Assembly: GCA_947647645.1 (NCBI GenBank)
Contig: CANSLE010000042.1
Span: 1-12,762 of the forward strand
Reading direction: 5' to 3'
DNA from: an uncultured Microbacterium sp.
Lineage (GTDB): Bacteria > Actinomycetota > Actinomycetes > Actinomycetales > Microbacteriaceae
Length of the DNA stretch: 12,762 nucleotides
Shown: positions 1 to 6,264 of the stretch, one piece after another
Layout of the letters: each line of letters opens with the position of its first letter
Position numbering within the stretch: position 1 is the first letter of the stretch
Position numbers and translations under genes: made by a program
Notes under the pieces: generated by a model
What the model was told of the DNA's origin: nothing
What the model saw: the letters and a program-made list of their open reading frames with translations, nothing else
The model's database searches: none

Positions 1-1122
1 GGTGCGCCCGGGGACGCGGTCGCGGCCGCTGTTGGCGACCTCGAGCTCGGCGTGGTCGTCGGCGTAGCGCAGGCGGACGTCGGCCGCGGCATCCGGCCCG
101 CCGTGGCGACGGGCGTTGGTGAGCGCCTCCTGTGCGATGCGATACAGGTTCACCTGTACCAGTTCGGGGAGGTCCGTCGGCCTGCCGACGACGGAGAACG
201 TCGTCGGCAGGCCGTTCTCGTTGGCGTGGGCGATCAGCTCCGGGATCGCGTCCAGATGGACCGTCGAGGCGGCCGGGGTGTCGGCGTCGGGCGTGCGCAG
301 CGTCTCCAGCAGTTGGCGCAGCTCCACCAGCGCCTCGCGCGCAGAGGACTCGACGGTCACGAGTGCGTCGCGGGCGGCGTCGGCGTCGTGGTCGAGCACG
401 GTGCGCGCGGCCCCGGCCTGCACGCCCATCGCCGACACGTGGTGGGCGACGACGTCGTGCAGCTCACGGGCGATGCGCACCCGGTCGAGGGCGACGGCCT
501 GCGCGGCCGTCAGCTCGCGCTCGCGCTCGAGCTCGACCGTGCGTTCCTCGAGCGCCGACCGCGAGCGGGCATCGGCCCAGGCCCGTTCGCCGAAGAAGTA
601 GGCGCCCCCGAAGAACGCGGCGTTCACGAGGAACTGGATGATCATCCACGCCGCGAAGGGAGAGAACAGTCCGGCGCGCGACGGGCCGCCGCCGTCGGGG
701 TCGATCGCCGCCTGGAAGGTGACCACCAGCAGCCAGACGAACATCCCGCCGATGATGGTGAGGCGCACGATCGTCGCGCGCCGGCGATCGCTCACCCACG
801 CACCCACCGTGTACATCGCGATGAACACGGCGACATTGCCGACGTACACCTCGGGGATGCGGGCGGACACGCCCACGAAGAAGGCGAGGGCGACGACGAC
901 CAGGGTGAGCTCGGGGAAGCGGCGGCGCAGCGCCAGCGGGAGCGTGAGCGCGGCGACGTAGACCAGCGCCCAGCCGAACGCGGGTGTGTTCTCGCCGTAG
1001 AAGCCCGCGACCTTCCCGAGCCACGCGCTGATCACCGCGCTGACGAGCAGCGCCAGCGCGAGCCACATGTCATTGCGGTGCTGCGCGGCGGTCGTCGTAC
1101 GGGTGAGGTCGGTCGAGCCCAT
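1..1122 (-). CDS. Sensor histidine kinase, NarL/DesK-like (HisKA_3), C-terminus cut by window edge
   Basis: Membrane sensor kinase that should autophosphorylate a histidine and pass the phosphate to a response regulator, probably encoded next, beyond the left edge. The 374 visible codons show about six hydrophobic helices (residues 19-38, 47-65, 70-87, 93-110, 116-140, 152-178), then a charged coiled-coil-like stretch (184-215), then the HisKA_3 dimerisation motif RIARELHDVVAHH with His222. The ATPase N box follows (QEALTNARRHGG, Asn336). The sequence stops at the expected G1 region (NSGRDRVPGRT), so the ATP-lid glycine boxes lie outside. The ATG at 1122 is chosen because a TACCGT -10 element ends 6 nt before it, fitting a leaderless mRNA; the GGAGGG touching the ATG is too close to act as a normal ribosome site. 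The gene has no visible extracellular sensor domain, so its signal cannot be predicted. It contains a perfect 16-bp inverted repeat (178-214). Confidence 0.93.
   Translation of the reverse strand, partial: MGSTDLTRTTTAAQHRNDMWLALALLVSAVISAWLGKVAGFYGENTPAFGWALVYVAALTLPLALRRRFPELTLVVVALAFFVGVSARIPEVYVGNVAVFIAMYTVGAWVSDRRRATIVRLTIIGGMFVWLLVVTFQAAIDPDGGGPSRAGLFSPFAAWMIIQFLVNAAFFGGAYFFGERAWADARSRSALEERTVELERERELTAAQAVALDRVRIARELHDVVAHHVSAMGVQAGAARTVLDHDADAARDALVTVESSAREALVELRQLLETLRTPDADTPAASTVHLDAIPELIAHANENGLPTTFSVVGRPTDLPELVQVNLYRIAQEALTNARRHGGPDAAADVRLRYADDHAELEVANSGRDRVPGRT
178..214. repeat. Perfect 16-bp inverted repeat inside the kinase gene
   Basis: The arm 178-193 (CGGCCTGCCGACGACG) is exactly complementary to 199-214, with a 5-nt loop (194-198). 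It covers codons 303-315 of the kinase, between the HisKA_3 helices and the ATPase domain. The reading frame is intact, so this is not an insertion scar that breaks the gene. One codon in the arm is AGG, an arginine codon usually rare in high-GC actinobacteria. In the mRNA it would form a very stable hairpin. The function is unknown. Confidence 0.85.
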
Positions 1123-1128
1123 CCCTCC

Positions 1129-1134
1129 ACGGTA
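1129..1134 (-). promoter_or_regulatory. -10 element of the kinase gene (leaderless)
   Basis: TACCGT on the minus strand, 6 nt before the ATG at 1122, so transcription would begin at or next to the start codon. I see no clear -35 element. The region where -35 would lie overlaps the inverted repeat at 1139-1164. Confidence 0.5.
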
Positions 1135-1138
1135 GGGG

Positions 1139-1164
1139 GAGGGGGATACCGCGGCATCCCCCTC
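1139..1164. promoter_or_regulatory. 9-bp inverted repeat: xthA terminator hairpin and/or kinase operator
   Basis: GAGGGGGAT (1139-1147) pairs perfectly with ATCCCCCTC (1156-1164) around an 8-nt loop. It lies in the 57-bp gap after the xthA stop and just upstream of the kinase -10. As RNA it could end xthA transcription, though there is no T-tract. As DNA it sits where an activator or repressor of the kinase operon could bind. The sequence does not decide between these. Confidence 0.5.
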
Positions 1165-1179
1165 GCGGCGGAGACCTGC

Positions 1180-2019
1180 CTACCAGATCATCGGGCGGTC
1201 ATCGTCGTCCGGACCCTCGAGGTCGAGATCGACGACCACCGGGACGTGGTCGCTGGGGATCTCGCCCTTGCGCTCGTCGCGGTGGATGGCCGCCGCAACC
1301 ACCGCGTCGGCGAAGGCGTGCGAGCCGAGGATGAAGTCGATGCGCAGGCCCTCGTTGCGGGGGAAGCGCAGCTGCTTGTAGTCCCAGTAGGTGTACCCGG
1401 TGGGGACCAGGGGTCGCACCGTGTCGGTCAGCCCCGCGTCGAGCAGCGCCTGGAAGGCGGCGCGCTCCGGTGGGGAGACGTGCGTGGTGACGCCCTCGAT
1501 CACCGTGGGGTCGCCGTTGTCGGCATCCGTCGGTGCGATGTTGAAGTCGCCGGTGAGGGCGAGCGCGCGGTCGGGGTGCGTGGCGAGCGTGTCGGCGGTG
1601 TAGCCGCGGAGGGCCTCGAGCCAGTCGAGCTTGTAGCGGTAGTGCGGGTCGTCGAGACCGCGGCCGTTGGGCACGTACAGGCTCCAGACCTCGACGCCGC
1701 CGACGGTGGCACCGAGCGCGCGCGCCTCGAGCGGGGCGCCCGGGCCGTCGTGGCCCTTCGCGAAGCCCGGCATGTCCGGGAACCCGACCTGCAGGTTCTC
1801 GAGCGGCTCACGGCTGGCGATCGCGACGCCGTTCCACTGGTTGAGCCCGTGCGCCTCGACGGTGTAGCCGGCCGCCTCGAACGCCTCGTACGGGAACTGC
1901 TCGGGCTTGCACTTGATCTCCTGCATCGCCAGCACGTCGATGCCTTCGCGGACGGCGAAGTCGACGGTGCGGACGACGCGGGCGCGGATCGAGTTGACGT
2001 TCCAGGTGGCGATGCGCAT
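1180..2019 (-). CDS. xthA: Exodeoxyribonuclease III (ExoIII/AP endonuclease family)
   Basis: Cytoplasmic DNA-repair nuclease of the ExoIII branch of the endonuclease/exonuclease/phosphatase superfamily: it cleaves at abasic sites and degrades DNA 3'-5' from duplex ends. The 279-residue protein matches the usual family length, and all key residues are present: Asn7 (TWNVNS), Glu34 (MQEIKC, metal), Tyr115 (SLYVPNG), Asp158 and Asn160 (GDFNIAP), Asp228 (RIDFIL), and Asp257-His258 (PSDHVP) as the catalytic pair. The frame stays open 13 codons further upstream, but the ATG at 2019 is preferred: the family begins directly with MRIATWN, and a TACGCT -10 lies 7 nt before it, indicating a leaderless transcript. 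The C-terminal tail is acidic (DDDD near residue 271). It is monocistronic, between the kinase and pntB. Confidence 0.95.
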   Translation of the reverse strand: MRIATWNVNSIRARVVRTVDFAVREGIDVLAMQEIKCKPEQFPYEAFEAAGYTVEAHGLNQWNGVAIASREPLENLQVGFPDMPGFAKGHDGPGAPLEARALGATVGGVEVWSLYVPNGRGLDDPHYRYKLDWLEALRGYTADTLATHPDRALALTGDFNIAPTDADNGDPTVIEGVTTHVSPPERAAFQALLDAGLTDTVRPLVPTGYTYWDYKQLRFPRNEGLRIDFILGSHAFADAVVAAAIHRDERKGEIPSDHVPVVVDLDLEGPDDDDRPMIW

Positions 2020-2026
2020 GGCATCC

Positions 2027-2032
2027 AGCGTA
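2027..2032 (-). promoter_or_regulatory. -10 element of xthA (leaderless)
   Basis: TACGCT on the minus strand, 7 nt before the ATG at 2019, with no ribosome site between. It supports the shorter xthA start over the in-frame upstream codons. Confidence 0.55.
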
Positions 2033-2054
2033 TTGGCCTGCGCCGACGCGACGG

Positions 2055-2159
2055 TCACCCGGCGCCCGCGTGCACAACTCCTGCTCAGCCGGCGGTCGGG
2101 AGGTGTCGGTGCCCGAGCCGTGCTGTTCAGGCGGAGTTATGCACGCGAGCGGCGGGTCA
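2055..2159. repeat. Large imperfect inverted repeat between pntB and xthA
   Basis: The core arms are CGCGTGCACAACTCC (2067-2081) and GGAGTTATGCACGCG (2133-2147), complementary at 14 of 15 positions. The similarity continues outward: 2055-2066 against 2148-2159 matches at about 9 of 12 positions and includes the pntB stop codon. Inside the core, both units also share a GCTG..CA segment. The result looks like two head-to-head copies of a unit of about 35-40 bp around a short centre, which itself holds a TCGGG/CCCGA pair. It could serve as a pntAB terminator hairpin or be one copy of a dispersed REP/BIME-type element. Confidence 0.75.
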
Positions 2160-3614
2160 CAGCGCCCGGAGGATGTCCTCCACCCGCTGCTTGGCGTCGC
2201 CGAAGAGCATCTGCGTGTTGTCGCGGAAGAACAGCGGGTTCTGCACGCCGGCGTAGCCCGAGGCCATCGACCGCTTGAAGACGACGACGTTGCGTGCCTC
2301 CCACACGTGCAGCACCGGCATGCCGGCGATGGGCGAGCCCGGGTCCTCCGCCGCGGCGGGGTTGACCGTGTCGTTCGCGCCGATCACGAGAACCACGTCG
2401 GTGTCGGCGAAGTCGTCGTTGATCTCGTCGAGCTCCAGCACGATGTCGTACGGCACCTTGGCCTCGGCCAGCAGCACGTTCATGTGTCCCGGTAGGCGCC
2501 CGGCGACGGGGTGGATGCCGAAGCGCACCTCGACGCCCCGTTCGCGCAGCCGCTTCGTGAGGTCGGCGACCGGGTACTGCGCCTGGGCGACCGCCATGCC
2601 GTAGCCGGGGGTGATGATGACCGACCGCGCCTCGCGGAGGAGCGCGGCGACGGCCGCGGCATCCGTCTCGTGGTGCTCGCCCTCCTCGGCGTTCGCGCTG
2701 CGGGGCGCCTCGATGCCGAACCCGCCGGCGATCACCGAGAGGAACGAGCGGTTCATCGCCTTGCACATGATGTACGACAGGTACGCGCCCGACGAGCCGA
2801 CCAGGGCGCCCGTGACGATGAGCAGGTCGTTGTTCAGCAAGAAGCCCGCGGCGGCCGCGGCCCAGCCCGAGTAGCTGTTGAGCATCGAGACGACGACGGG
2901 CATGTCGCCGCCGCCGATCGAGGCCACGAGGTGCCAGCCGAGAGCCAGGGCCAGCGCGGTCACGGCGACGAGCAGCCAGATCGACGGCGTCACCACGTAC
3001 CAGGCGGTGAGTGCCACGAACAGCACCAGGGCGCCGATGTTGAGGGAGTTCTTGCCGGGCAGCATGAGGGGCTTCGACGACATCCGTCCCGAGAGCTTCA
3101 GGAAGGCGACGATCGACCCCGTGAACGTCACGGCGCCGATGAACACGCCGATGAACACCTCGCCGTGATGGATGCCGACGAGTTCGGGGGCGATCCCCTC
3201 GGCGTAGAGGTGGCCGTTCCAGCCGACGAGCACGGCCGCGAGGCCGACGAAGGAGTGGAGCAAGGCGATGAGCTCGGGCATGCCGGTCATCTCGACGACG
3301 CGGGCGCGCCACAGCCCGATCACTCCTCCGACGACGACGGCGCCGACGAGCAGCACGGTGCCGAGGGTCGCCGTGACGCCGTCGGGCACGAGCGAGCCGT
3401 TCGCCAGCACGAGCAGGAAGGTCGCGACGAGCGCGATCGCCATCCCGGCGATGCCGTAGACGATGCCGCGGCGCGCGGTCTCCTGCTTGCTGAGGCCCGC
3501 GAGGGCGAGGATGAACAGCAGCGCCGCGACGATGTACGCGGCGGTGGCGACCGCCTCGGCCGGCCCGAGCAGCGGCGAGCGCGTGGCGATGAGGATCTGG
3601 TCGGCGGCGATCAC
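2157..3614 (-). CDS. pntB: NAD(P) transhydrogenase subunit beta
   Basis: Membrane subunit of the proton-translocating transhydrogenase, which uses the proton gradient to reduce NADP+ with NADH. The 485-residue protein has about nine hydrophobic helices in residues 1-300 (domain II, the proton channel). The soluble NADP(H)-binding domain III follows: PGYGMAVAQAQ, then GIHPVAGRLPGHMNVLLAEA, then VLVIGANDTVNPAA, then KRSMASGYAGVQNP, all in the canonical order. It begins at a GTG overlapping the pntA stop (GTGA, 4 bases), with AAGGG about 9 nt upstream, so translation is coupled to pntA. Length and motifs are as expected for an active enzyme. It is likely a major NADPH source. The stop codon lies in the right arm of the inverted repeat at 2055-2159. 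Confidence 0.96.
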   Translation of the reverse strand: MIAADQILIATRSPLLGPAEAVATAAYIVAALLFILALAGLSKQETARRGIVYGIAGMAIALVATFLLVLANGSLVPDGVTATLGTVLLVGAVVVGGVIGLWRARVVEMTGMPELIALLHSFVGLAAVLVGWNGHLYAEGIAPELVGIHHGEVFIGVFIGAVTFTGSIVAFLKLSGRMSSKPLMLPGKNSLNIGALVLFVALTAWYVVTPSIWLLVAVTALALALGWHLVASIGGGDMPVVVSMLNSYSGWAAAAAGFLLNNDLLIVTGALVGSSGAYLSYIMCKAMNRSFLSVIAGGFGIEAPRSANAEEGEHHETDAAAVAALLREARSVIITPGYGMAVAQAQYPVADLTKRLRERGVEVRFGIHPVAGRLPGHMNVLLAEAKVPYDIVLELDEINDDFADTDVVLVIGANDTVNPAAAEDPGSPIAGMPVLHVWEARNVVVFKRSMASGYAGVQNPLFFRDNTQMLFGDAKQRVEDILRAL

Positions 3615-5176
3615 TTGTCGTTGCCCTTCTGGAACATGGCGAGCATCCGACGGGTCACCGCGAAGCCTCCGAAGATGTTGATGGATGCCAGGAGCACCGC
3701 GATCGCGGCGAGGATCTGCACCACGGGATTCGGCACGACGATCTGGGTCATCGCACCGACGACGATGATGCCGCTGATCGCGTTGGTGACGCTCATCAAC
3801 GGCGTGTGCAGGGCGTGCGCGACCTTGCCGATGACGTAGAAGCCGATGACGACCGACAGGGTCAGCACGAGGACGTGCTGCGGAAGCGGCGCGGGTGTCA
3901 CGGCGCACACGAGGAACAGGGCGGCGATGCCGGCGACGATCAGGCCCGTCTTCGCTCCCGCCGACAGGCCCTTCTTCGGGGCGGGGGTGGCGGCCGCGGC
4001 ATCCGCCCCGGGCGTCGCCGGAGCGGCCGAGACCTGCACGGGTGGGGGCGGCCAGGTCACGGCGCCGTCGCGGGTGACGGTCACGGCACGCTGGACGACG
4101 TCGGTGTCGTCGATGGTGAGGGTGCCGTCTTTGCCCGGGGTGAGCAGAGTGAGCAGGTTGAGCAGGTTGGTGCCGTACAGCTGCGACGCCTGCTGGGGGA
4201 GCCGGCCGGCGAGGTCGGTGTAGCCGAGGATGATCACGCCGTTGTCGGTGACGATCCGCTCGCCCGCGACGGATCCCTCGACGTTTCCGCCCTTGCCGTC
4301 TGAGCTCAGGCCGGCGGCCATGTCGACGATGACGCTGCCGGGTTTCATCGCCGCCACGTCGGCGGCGGTGAGCAGGCCCGGGGCGGCGCGCCCCGGGATG
4401 AGCGCGGTCGTGATGACGATGTCGACGTCGGCGGCCTGGTCGCTGTAGAGCTTCGCGGCCGCGGCGTCGTAGGCGGCGCTGGTGGCCTTGGCGTAGCCGT
4501 CGGCCGAGACCTCCTTCTGCTCGTCGGGCACGACCACCTCGAGGTAGGTGCCGCCGATCGAGGCGACCTGGTCGGCGACCTCGGGGCGCGGGTCGGTGGC
4601 GCGGACGATCGCGCCGAGGCTCGACGCGGCACCGATCGCCGCGAGGCCCGCGACGCCGGCTCCTGCGACGAGGACCTTTGCGGGCGGGACCTTGCCGGCG
4701 GCGGTGACCTGTCCGGTGAAGAAGCGGCCGAACTCGTTCGCCGCCTCGACGACGGCGCGATAGCCCGCGATGTTGGCCATCGAGCTGAGCACGTCCATCG
4801 ACTGCGCGCGCGAGATGCGCGGGACCGCGTCCATGGCGAGAGCGGTGACGCCACGGGCGGCGAGGGCGGCGAGCAGGTCGGGGCGGAGCGCGGGGCTCAG
4901 GATGCCGACGAGCGTCGCGCCCGGCTGCACCAGCGCGATCTCGGCATCCGTCGGAGCTGCGACCGACAGGACGACGTCGGCGCCCCACGTCTCCTCACGG
5001 TCGGCGATGGTCGCGCCGGCGGCGGTGTACGCGGCATCCGGGAACGACGATGCGGCGCCCGCGCCGGACTCGACGATCACGTCGTAGCCGAGCGCGCGGA
5101 TCTTGCCGACGGTGACGGGAGAGGCGGCGACACGGGTCTCGCCGGGGCGCTCGCGGACGATGCCGATGCGGGCCAT
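3611..5176 (-). CDS. pntA: NAD(P) transhydrogenase subunit alpha, fused form
   Basis: NAD(H)-binding subunit partnering PntB. Residues 1-375 form the alanine dehydrogenase/PNT-like domain I. It carries the nucleotide motif VLVAGAGVAGL (Gly172, Gly174, Gly177) and the hydride-transfer loop residues Arg120, Gln125, Asp128 and Ser131 (PRISRAQSMDVLSS). A Pro/Ala-rich linker (about 376-403) leads to four membrane helices (405-426, 433-451, 461-481, 484-504) ending in FQKGNDK. At 521 residues it is the single-chain form, as in E. coli, not the split PntAa/PntAb form known from mycobacteria. The ATG at 5176 has a good ribosome site (AAGGAG, 5 nt away). It is first in the pntA-pntB operon and divergent from pyrE. 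Confidence 0.96.
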   Translation of the reverse strand: MARIGIVRERPGETRVAASPVTVGKIRALGYDVIVESGAGAASSFPDAAYTAAGATIADREETWGADVVLSVAAPTDAEIALVQPGATLVGILSPALRPDLLAALAARGVTALAMDAVPRISRAQSMDVLSSMANIAGYRAVVEAANEFGRFFTGQVTAAGKVPPAKVLVAGAGVAGLAAIGAASSLGAIVRATDPRPEVADQVASIGGTYLEVVVPDEQKEVSADGYAKATSAAYDAAAAKLYSDQAADVDIVITTALIPGRAAPGLLTAADVAAMKPGSVIVDMAAGLSSDGKGGNVEGSVAGERIVTDNGVIILGYTDLAGRLPQQASQLYGTNLLNLLTLLTPGKDGTLTIDDTDVVQRAVTVTRDGAVTWPPPPVQVSAAPATPGADAAAATPAPKKGLSAGAKTGLIVAGIAALFLVCAVTPAPLPQHVLVLTLSVVIGFYVIGKVAHALHTPLMSVTNAISGIIVVGAMTQIVVPNPVVQILAAIAVLLASINIFGGFAVTRRMLAMFQKGNDK

Positions 5177-5245
5177 GGTGCTCCTTCGATCGGGTCCGGC
5201 GGGGCCTCCGGGCGCGCCGGGGCACCGCGCCGGGTGACGTTCCCG

Positions 5246-5251
5246 ACTCTA
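5246..5251 (-). promoter_or_regulatory. Possible -10 element of pntAB
   Basis: TAGAGT on the minus strand in the 150-bp pntA/pyrE gap. It would give a leader of roughly 65-70 nt before pntA, which has its own ribosome site. No convincing -35 is visible, so this is tentative. Confidence 0.3.
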
Positions 5252-5313
5252 GAGCGCGCAACGGATGCCGCGGGCGGAGATGCTGCGGAAATAATCCCGG
5301 TTCTTGGCTTCCG

Positions 5314-5319
5314 TAGACT
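5314..5319 (+). promoter_or_regulatory. -10 element of pyrE (leaderless)
   Basis: TAGACT ends 7 nt before the ATG at 5327, and there is no purine-rich ribosome site in front of that codon. It decides the pyrE start against in-frame codons reaching back to 5234. No clear -35 is seen. Confidence 0.6.
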
Positions 5320-5326
5320 CGTGTGC

Positions 5327-5902
5327 ATGACCGCCGCCTCCACGCCTGAGCTCGAGTCTGAGCGTCGCGCCCTCGTCGACCTCATCGCCGCCGACGCCGT
5401 CTTCCACGGCGACTTCACGCTGTCCAGCGGCAAGAAGGCGACGTACTACGTCGACATGCGAAAGCTCACGCTCGACCACCGCGCGGCCCCCGCGATCGGC
5501 CGGCTCGTGCTCGACGCCGTGCGCGATCTCGACGTGGATGCCGTGGGCGGCCTCACCCTGGGTGCGGACCCGATCGCGAACGCCGTCATGCATGCGTCGG
5601 TCGCTGCGGGGACCCCCGTGGACGCGTTCGTCGTGCGCAAGGAGCCGAAGGACCACGGCCGCGGTCGCCAGATCGAGGGCGCCGAGGTCGCCGGCAAGCG
5701 TGTCGTCATTGTGGAAGACACCTCGACCACCGGCGGCTCGCCGCTGAAGGCCGCCGAGGTCGCTGCCGCTGCCGGCGCCGAGATCGTCGCCGTGGTGACG
5801 GTCGTCGACCGCAAGACCGGCGCGCAGGCCGCCGTCGAGGCCGCCGGCTACGAGTGGCGGTCGATCATCGACCTCGACGACCTGGGCCTGCAGGCGCAGT
5901 AG
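5327..5902 (+). CDS. pyrE: Orotate phosphoribosyltransferase
   Basis: Cytoplasmic enzyme of pyrimidine synthesis joining orotate and PRPP to give orotidine 5'-phosphate. The 191-residue protein has the orotate-side segment LSSGKKATYYVDMRK (32-46), the flexible catalytic loop VRKEPKDHGRGRQIEG (103-118) and the PRPP-binding motif VVIVEDTSTTGGS (126-138). The start at 5327 follows the -10 at 5314 and gives the normal family length; the frame is open for 31 further upstream codons that add no recognisable sequence. It stands alone on the plus strand, divergent from pntAB and convergent with the small membrane genes, 22 nt from the next stop codon. No other pyr gene is in the window. Confidence 0.95.
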   Translation: MTAASTPELESERRALVDLIAADAVFHGDFTLSSGKKATYYVDMRKLTLDHRAAPAIGRLVLDAVRDLDVDAVGGLTLGADPIANAVMHASVAAGTPVDAFVVRKEPKDHGRGRQIEGAEVAGKRVVIVEDTSTTGGSPLKAAEVAAAAGAEIVAVVTVVDRKTGAQAAVEAAGYEWRSIIDLDDLGLQAQ

Positions 5903-5911
5903 GGCGGGATC

Positions 5912-5924
5912 GCGGGCCACCCGC
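5912..5924. terminator. Short hairpin between convergent pyrE and small membrane gene
   Basis: GCGGG (5912-5916) and CCCGC (5920-5924) form a 5-bp stem with a 3-nt loop, filling the 22-nt gap between two convergent stop codons. It may act as a bidirectional terminator. There is no T-tract, and such short GC stems are common in this composition. Confidence 0.25.
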
Positions 5925-6107
5925 TCACTGAAAGACGGGCAGCTGCGACGCCAGCGCGAGCACGAGGCCGGCGAGGGTCAGCAGCAGGATGCCGCGGCCG
6001 TTCGGCAGCGGTGTTCCCTGCGGCGCGTCGCGGCGGCCGCGCACGAACAGCACGAGTGCGACGATCAGCAGGATCATCGCCGTGACGACGAACACGATGG
6101 CCATCAC
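5925..6107 (-). CDS. Small membrane protein, two predicted helices, function unknown
   Basis: A 60-residue protein from GTG 6107, or 59 residues from the adjacent ATG at 6104. Two hydrophobic segments (about residues 2-22 and 39-56) flank a basic loop (VRGRRDAPQG), so it is almost surely an inner-membrane hairpin protein; no family is recognised. Its start overlaps the stop of the 42-codon gene upstream (GTGATG: a GTGA or TGATG overlap), and GGGAG lies 6 nt before the GTG, so the pair is translationally coupled. Both proteins have a helix followed by VRGRR, hinting at a duplicated pair. It is the last gene of the possible transporter-esterase operon, but the pair might equally be a separate unit. 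Confidence 0.72.
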   Translation of the reverse strand: MMAIVFVVTAMILLIVALVLFVRGRRDAPQGTPLPNGRGILLLTLAGLVLALASQLPVFQ

Positions 6108-6232
6108 TGGTCGCTCCCGTCGCCGCGGTCGCGCCGACGACCGCGGACGAACTGCACGACGAACACGACGAGCGTCCCGGCCAGCACGAGCGCGGTCGAG
6201 GCGAACAGCAGGGTCTGCTCGGTCGGGTTCAC
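6104..6232 (-). CDS. Very small single-helix membrane protein, function unknown
   Basis: A 42-codon gene from GTG 6232. A strong ribosome site (GGAGGAG, 5 nt upstream) and the stop-start overlap with the next gene are the evidence that it is real. The protein has a short polar N-terminus (NPTEQ), one hydrophobic helix (about residues 7-28) and a highly basic then acidic tail (VRGRRRDRGDGSDQ), which by the positive-inside rule would be cytoplasmic. It begins 32 nt after the SGNH esterase stop. The gap holds a hairpin that overlaps the ribosome site. No homologue is recognised. Confidence 0.68.
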   Translation of the reverse strand: MNPTEQTLLFASTALVLAGTLVVFVVQFVRGRRRDRGDGSDQ

Positions 6233-6237
6233 GGTGT

Positions 6238-6260
6238 CTCCTCCGCCCGCGGAGGCGGGC
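6238..6260 (-). promoter_or_regulatory. Overlapping alternative hairpins over the ribosome site of the 42-aa gene
   Basis: Two mutually exclusive stems share bases. CCTCCGC/GCGGAGG (6240-6246 with 6249-6255) would pair the GGAGG of the ribosome site (6238-6244) with an upstream complement. GCCCGC/GCGGGC (6245-6250 with 6255-6260) has a 4-nt loop and would leave that ribosome site free. The arrangement could be a weak terminator after the esterase gene or a translational switch. The two-nt loop of the first stem would have to open by one pair. Confidence 0.35.
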
Positions 6261-6264
6261 AGTC

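Noticed and set aside
143..158. Palindrome TACAGGT-TC-ACCTGTA resembling a repressor operator.
   Set aside because: It encodes the conserved VQVNLYR segment before the kinase N box, so protein conservation plausibly explains the symmetry. It is also deep inside a gene.
1180..2058. xthA start 13 codons upstream.
   Set aside because: The extension has no family similarity and would include the TACGCT -10 element. MRIATWN is the normal ExoIII N-terminus.
2071..2145. Replication origin or DnaA-box cluster suggested by TTATGCACG and TTGTGCACG.
   Set aside because: Only two imperfect boxes are present, with no AT-rich unwinding region and no dnaA or dnaN nearby. The boxes are better explained as part of the inverted repeat.
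52..2256. Long plus-strand open frame of 734 codons opposite the kinase and xthA genes.
   Set aside because: It is antisense to two genes with complete catalytic motifs. Its protein is Arg/Gly/Asp-rich low-complexity sequence typical of shadow frames in high-GC DNA.
4141..4170. Short direct repeats of GAGCAGGTT in pntA.
   Set aside because: They encode NLLNLLTLL, a normal leucine-rich part of PntA, and are not an independent tandem repeat.
4377..4397. 9-bp inverted repeat CCCGGGGCG/CGCCCCGGG in pntA.
   Set aside because: It encodes PGRAAPG, a repeated Pro-Gly pattern in very GC-rich codons, so such symmetry is expected by chance.
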